NCBI GenBank assembly: GCA_002085465.1
Contig: NBML01000008.1
Location: 1-44,166, forward strand
From: Desulfobacteraceae bacterium 4572_89
Lineage (GTDB): Bacteria; Desulfobacterota; Desulfobacteria; Desulfobacterales; Desulfobacteraceae
Reading direction: 5' to 3'
Length of the DNA stretch: 44,166 nucleotides
Below the pieces are notes generated by a model. It saw nothing but the letters and a program-made list of their open reading frames with translations, was not told the origin of the DNA and did not search any database. Both the position numbers and the translations under genes were made by a program. The stretch's first letter is position 1; each line of letters opens with the position of its first letter. This document shows, piece after piece, positions 41,513-44,166 of the stretch.

Positions 41513-41875
41513 TGACCGTTAACAGGCCTGTCCCATCCTGGATGCCAGCACACCCCTTGCAAGGGAGCAGCAATAGGCCTGGAGATGCGTTTCAGCCAGG
41601 CTGATGTCTGATTTTGAAGAAAACAGTCGTATGGGGTGAAAGTTTTTTTAAGCCCAGATGGGGATAAAGCATCTGCGCATTGGGAAATATTGCCGAAAAA
41701 ATGCATAACAAGTGTATCATACGGAATGTCTTTGCTATATTCCATTTTGAGGTTGAATAGAATGACATTCTGGTACCTTTATTTGACCATAAGGCAATAC
41801 CGGGTATCACCACACGTTTATACCGGAAAAGTTGTGCAAATCAGCAACCTTTCCGGTCACAATTATCGACGATCC
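41513..41875. other. Intergenic region between the TPR and DUF4832 genes
   Basis: No supported gene in either strand; overlapping minus-strand frames lack homology or start sites. The only structure seen is the terminator at 41822-41857. Confidence 0.35.
41822..41857 (-). terminator. Terminator after the DUF4832 gene
   Basis: ACCGGAAA and GTTG pair with CAAC and TTTCCGGT across one mismatch around a 10-base loop, 19 bases after the minus-strand stop. The stem is good but the T-run is poor. Confidence 0.5.
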
Positions 41876-43795
41876 TTACAGATTAGCATCATATTCAATC
41901 GTCTGACCCGAAACAAGCCTGTCGCATTCAATAGTCACCACCGGATTACTTCCGCCTGATAACACATTATAGGTCTGGGTATTACCGGGTTGCAATGATT
42001 TTAAACTTTCAACTGATCTGACGCCGTTCACAGTGACGTAGGCATCGTAATATATGGGTGCTGCACCACTATTTTTTACGCCTATAACTGCCATGTCCTC
42101 TGAGGTTTTAAATGAAACTATTTCAAATTTATAACCCGTTGCCATGCTGGCGGCTTTGATTCTTGTTTCAGACTGATACATTGACTGATCGTTTCCAATC
42201 ATATAGGTGATATGAAAATTTTGAGCAAAAGTTTCAAAAGAAGTTCCGAAATTTCCTGTTGTATCAAGCACATGCTGCTGGTCAAAATCAGTGTAATAAC
42301 TGAATTCACCACCAGCAGGTGACGCCTGATACCGCTGTGCACCAAAAAAGCCCCAATTGGCTTCATTGACAGTGCTGTGTTCTTCACTCATAAATGAATC
42401 ATCAAATAATCCATATGCAATATTTTTGACGCTCACGTTTTCCGACAATGGTGTGTTATCGTTATCAGAAGCATCAATTGACACGCTCCAAGGAGTTGCT
42501 GAAAATACGGCATCAAGATGATTGAAAAAAGTTGTCTGGAATGCTTTGCTCGGAAATGTCACACCCAGTTCAAAAGGTCCGTCGTAGATATGATATTCAC
42601 CCCATAAACCAAAACCGACCTGCATGAAAGCGATTCGGGAATCATTATCGTATCTTTCGGCAAATTTCGTATAAAATTCAAGTGTAAAGTTTTGTAATTC
42701 CTGATGTGTCCAGTCCGGAAAAGATGTTGTTAAACCTTCCGATTCGCCCGTTGTTTCATTGTAATCGCTCAAATTCTTGATATAATCAGGAACAGATGTT
42801 TCTTGGCCGGGATATACGTATCGAAATCTGAAAATCGCCTGGTTACCTCTTGATGCAATGTCATTCAATTTATTCTCAACCGCCTGCCAGTTGTATACAC
42901 CTTTCTCGCTGACTATATCGTTAAAAAGCATATATGAAAATTCAAGTGATATGGCTTCAGATTTTTTATTTTCATTATCTGTCCAATAAACAATACCGGT
43001 CATCGGCTGGACACTTGTGATGGTACTTTGCAGTGATCTGGTTTGATAACCGGGAGTTGAAACCGTGAAACGCATACCGTCACTCCACCCCCCGTTGCCG
43101 TTGTCGTTCCACCCTCTGATGTACCAGTCATAGGTATCATCAAAAAGAGATTCCGCAGCGGCCATCGAACAAACACCGTCTACACAATTGACTTCAGGAT
43201 AGGCGGCATAATTATCCGAAATTTCATACCATTGAACAAATTTGTTTTGGGTCGCGCCTTTTAGATAGAATTTATACCAAGTGGCTCCCGTAACCTCACT
43301 CCACGAAAAAACTGGGGTGGGATCAGTTATGGTTGATGAAGGGGATAAAAGTGTTGGTTTTGAAGGCAGGCTGTCGTTGCTCTGAACTGTAAAGGTTAAT
43401 CCGGAACTCCATTCGCCGTTGCCGTCATCATTCCACCCCCGGATGTACCAGGTATAGGCGTCACTGGTCAGGGCAGTGGTTATCGTTACAGAGCATACGC
43501 CACCAGTGCAGGTTACATCCGGGTAGCCGGTAGAATTGTTTTCTATTTCATACCATTGCACCACTTTATAATTCTTGGTCGCACCTTTGAGATAGAGTTT
43601 GTACCAGGTGGCGCCTGTGGCTTCATTCCAGGAAAGGGTGGGGGTGTTGTTCGTTATGCTTGACGAAGGCGAGGTAAGTATCACGGCATCTGGTACCTGG
43701 GCCAGGACTGGTAAAATTGCAAAAAGCCAAACCGCCATAATCACGAAGACCGTTATAAAAACTTGTTTTTGACAGACAGCGGATAATTGATGCAT
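41876..43795 (-). CDS. Secreted Fn3-like/DUF4832 protein
   Basis: About 639 residues with a signal peptide (hydrophobic segment ending VLAQ near residue 32). Two related Fn3-like units follow, each with SPSS-x-x-T, TPxFSW/TLSW, GATWYK, a C-x-G-V-C-S-x disulfide pair and YxWYIRGWND, about residues 35-140 and 145-250. From about 265 a barrel-like region (GIVYWTDNENK, RFRYVYPGQE, MQVGFGLWGEYH, WSVSIDASD) resembles DUF4832 beta-galactosidase-like proteins. Function is unknown; likely carbohydrate binding or cleavage outside the cell. ATG 43795 is chosen because GGAG is six bases upstream. GC content is somewhat different from neighbours, so transfer is possible. Confidence 0.8.
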   Translation of the reverse strand: MHQLSAVCQKQVFITVFVIMAVWLFAILPVLAQVPDAVILTSPSSSITNNTPTLSWNEATGATWYKLYLKGATKNYKVVQWYEIENNSTGYPDVTCTGGVCSVTITTALTSDAYTWYIRGWNDDGNGEWSSGLTFTVQSNDSLPSKPTLLSPSSTITDPTPVFSWSEVTGATWYKFYLKGATQNKFVQWYEISDNYAAYPEVNCVDGVCSMAAAESLFDDTYDWYIRGWNDNGNGGWSDGMRFTVSTPGYQTRSLQSTITSVQPMTGIVYWTDNENKKSEAISLEFSYMLFNDIVSEKGVYNWQAVENKLNDIASRGNQAIFRFRYVYPGQETSVPDYIKNLSDYNETTGESEGLTTSFPDWTHQELQNFTLEFYTKFAERYDNDSRIAFMQVGFGLWGEYHIYDGPFELGVTFPSKAFQTTFFNHLDAVFSATPWSVSIDASDNDNTPLSENVSVKNIAYGLFDDSFMSEEHSTVNEANWGFFGAQRYQASPAGGEFSYYTDFDQQHVLDTTGNFGTSFETFAQNFHITYMIGNDQSMYQSETRIKAASMATGYKFEIVSFKTSEDMAVIGVKNSGAAPIYYDAYVTVNGVRSVESLKSLQPGNTQTYNVLSGGSNPVVTIECDRLVSGQTIEYDANL

Positions 43796-44166
43796 TTTAG
43801 GCTCCAATAAAATGTAGTTTAAAAAGGCGATCGACCTGTTATTGTAGGTTTTTTTTATATATATTGGTAACTTAAATTATTCCAATTCTACCGATATTGT
43901 AGATTACTAACATTCCAGTAAATAATCAGAAAATTAAAGTTAAGTAAAATGAAGCAATCTTTATAATATTGTCGTCTCTCCCATGTAGGTCTAACAATGC
44001 GTTGAGCGGTTGTCCGCACATCTTGTAAATTTGAATGATATCCGTCCAGATAAATAAAAAAATATGGTTCAAGAAGTCTGTATCAATATCCCTAAAGTCT
44101 GTAAAGACATTTCAATAAATTAACTTTGGTGAAAATATAATTTACTTGAGTTTTCGAAAAAAAGTT
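43796..44166. other. AT-rich end region with possible attC-like fragment
   Basis: No gene is supported. GTCTAAC (43989-43995), then CAATGCGTTGAGCGG, resembles the left end of an integron attC site (R'' and L'' boxes), but the matching right half is not found before the window ends, so this is a weak suggestion. Confidence 0.2.

Noticed and set aside
41592..41745. Minus-strand frames between the TPR and DUF4832 genes
   Set aside because: No start signals or homology; two frames overlap each other, as expected from non-coding sequence.
1..44166. CRISPR arrays, rRNA, tRNA or intact insertion sequences
   Set aside because: No regular repeat-spacer arrays, ribosomal RNA or tRNA cloverleaf sequence, or transposase gene was recognised on either strand by eye.

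Overview
The window reads as a chromosomal stretch of an anaerobic, sulfate-reducer-like bacterium, most likely Desulfobacterota (Desulfobacterales, Desulfobacter/Desulfobacula-like). This rests on gene content: desulfoferrodoxin, flavodiiron protein, rubredoxin, several rubrerythrin-type proteins, ADP-forming acyl-CoA synthetase, an octaheme cytochrome, and an HdrB/HdrD-like Fe-S oxidoreductase that appears to be a selenoprotein. The taxonomy is inferred from gene families; no rRNA or tRNA gene was seen.

Layout. 1-4.7 kb: a secreted DUF4124-like protein, a HIT protein, a diiron rubrerythrin-like protein, a split ADP-forming acyl-CoA synthetase (alpha subunit 5'-truncated) and exonuclease III. 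4.8-6.6 kb (minus): glutaredoxin, ferredoxin:thioredoxin-reductase-like protein, citrate synthase. 6.8-10.4 kb: FMN alpha-hydroxy-acid oxidase with a rubredoxin-like N-terminus, flavodoxin, thioredoxin 2, a broken aminoglycoside-phosphotransferase-fold kinase, a rubrerythrin relic and desulfoferrodoxin. 10.5-12.2 kb (minus): a second diiron protein and a flavodiiron oxygen reductase. 12.5-17.6 kb: TIGR01777 epimerase, membrane protein, DHH phosphoesterase, PaaK-like CoA ligase, small hypothetical. 17.6-21.1 kb (minus): DUF4492, cydA (start lost), cydB, a 30-residue CydX-like peptide and rubredoxin.

21.4-28.8 kb is the most system-like region. A PAS sigma-54 activator sits between two transcription units that each have a -24/-12 promoter and upstream TGTTAA repeats. 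One unit (minus) encodes a triple-domain periplasmic rhodanese, an octaheme tetrathionate-reductase-family cytochrome and a truncated cytochrome b. The other (plus) encodes a membrane-anchored thioredoxin-fold protein, a Tat-exported polyferredoxin and a cytochrome-b-like membrane protein. I infer one co-regulated periplasmic sulfur- or nitrogen-oxyanion reduction pathway.

28.8-38.6 kb (plus): VanZ-like protein, MTA phosphorylase and adenine phosphoribosyltransferase (purine/methionine salvage), a lipoprotein, a small hypothetical, then recC and recB with no recD beside them. 38.8-40.1 kb (minus): an Fe-S oxidoreductase of 440 residues interrupted by one in-frame UGA exactly where a Cys is expected, followed by a SECIS-like hairpin. 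40.9-44.2 kb: a TPR protein and a secreted Fn3-like/DUF4832 protein.

A recurring feature is gene damage: at least five genes are truncated or frameshifted (acyl-CoA synthetase alpha, kinase, rubrerythrin relic, cydA, a DUF3786-type Fe-S gene, cytochrome b). These may be real decay or assembly error, and raw reads would be needed to separate the two.
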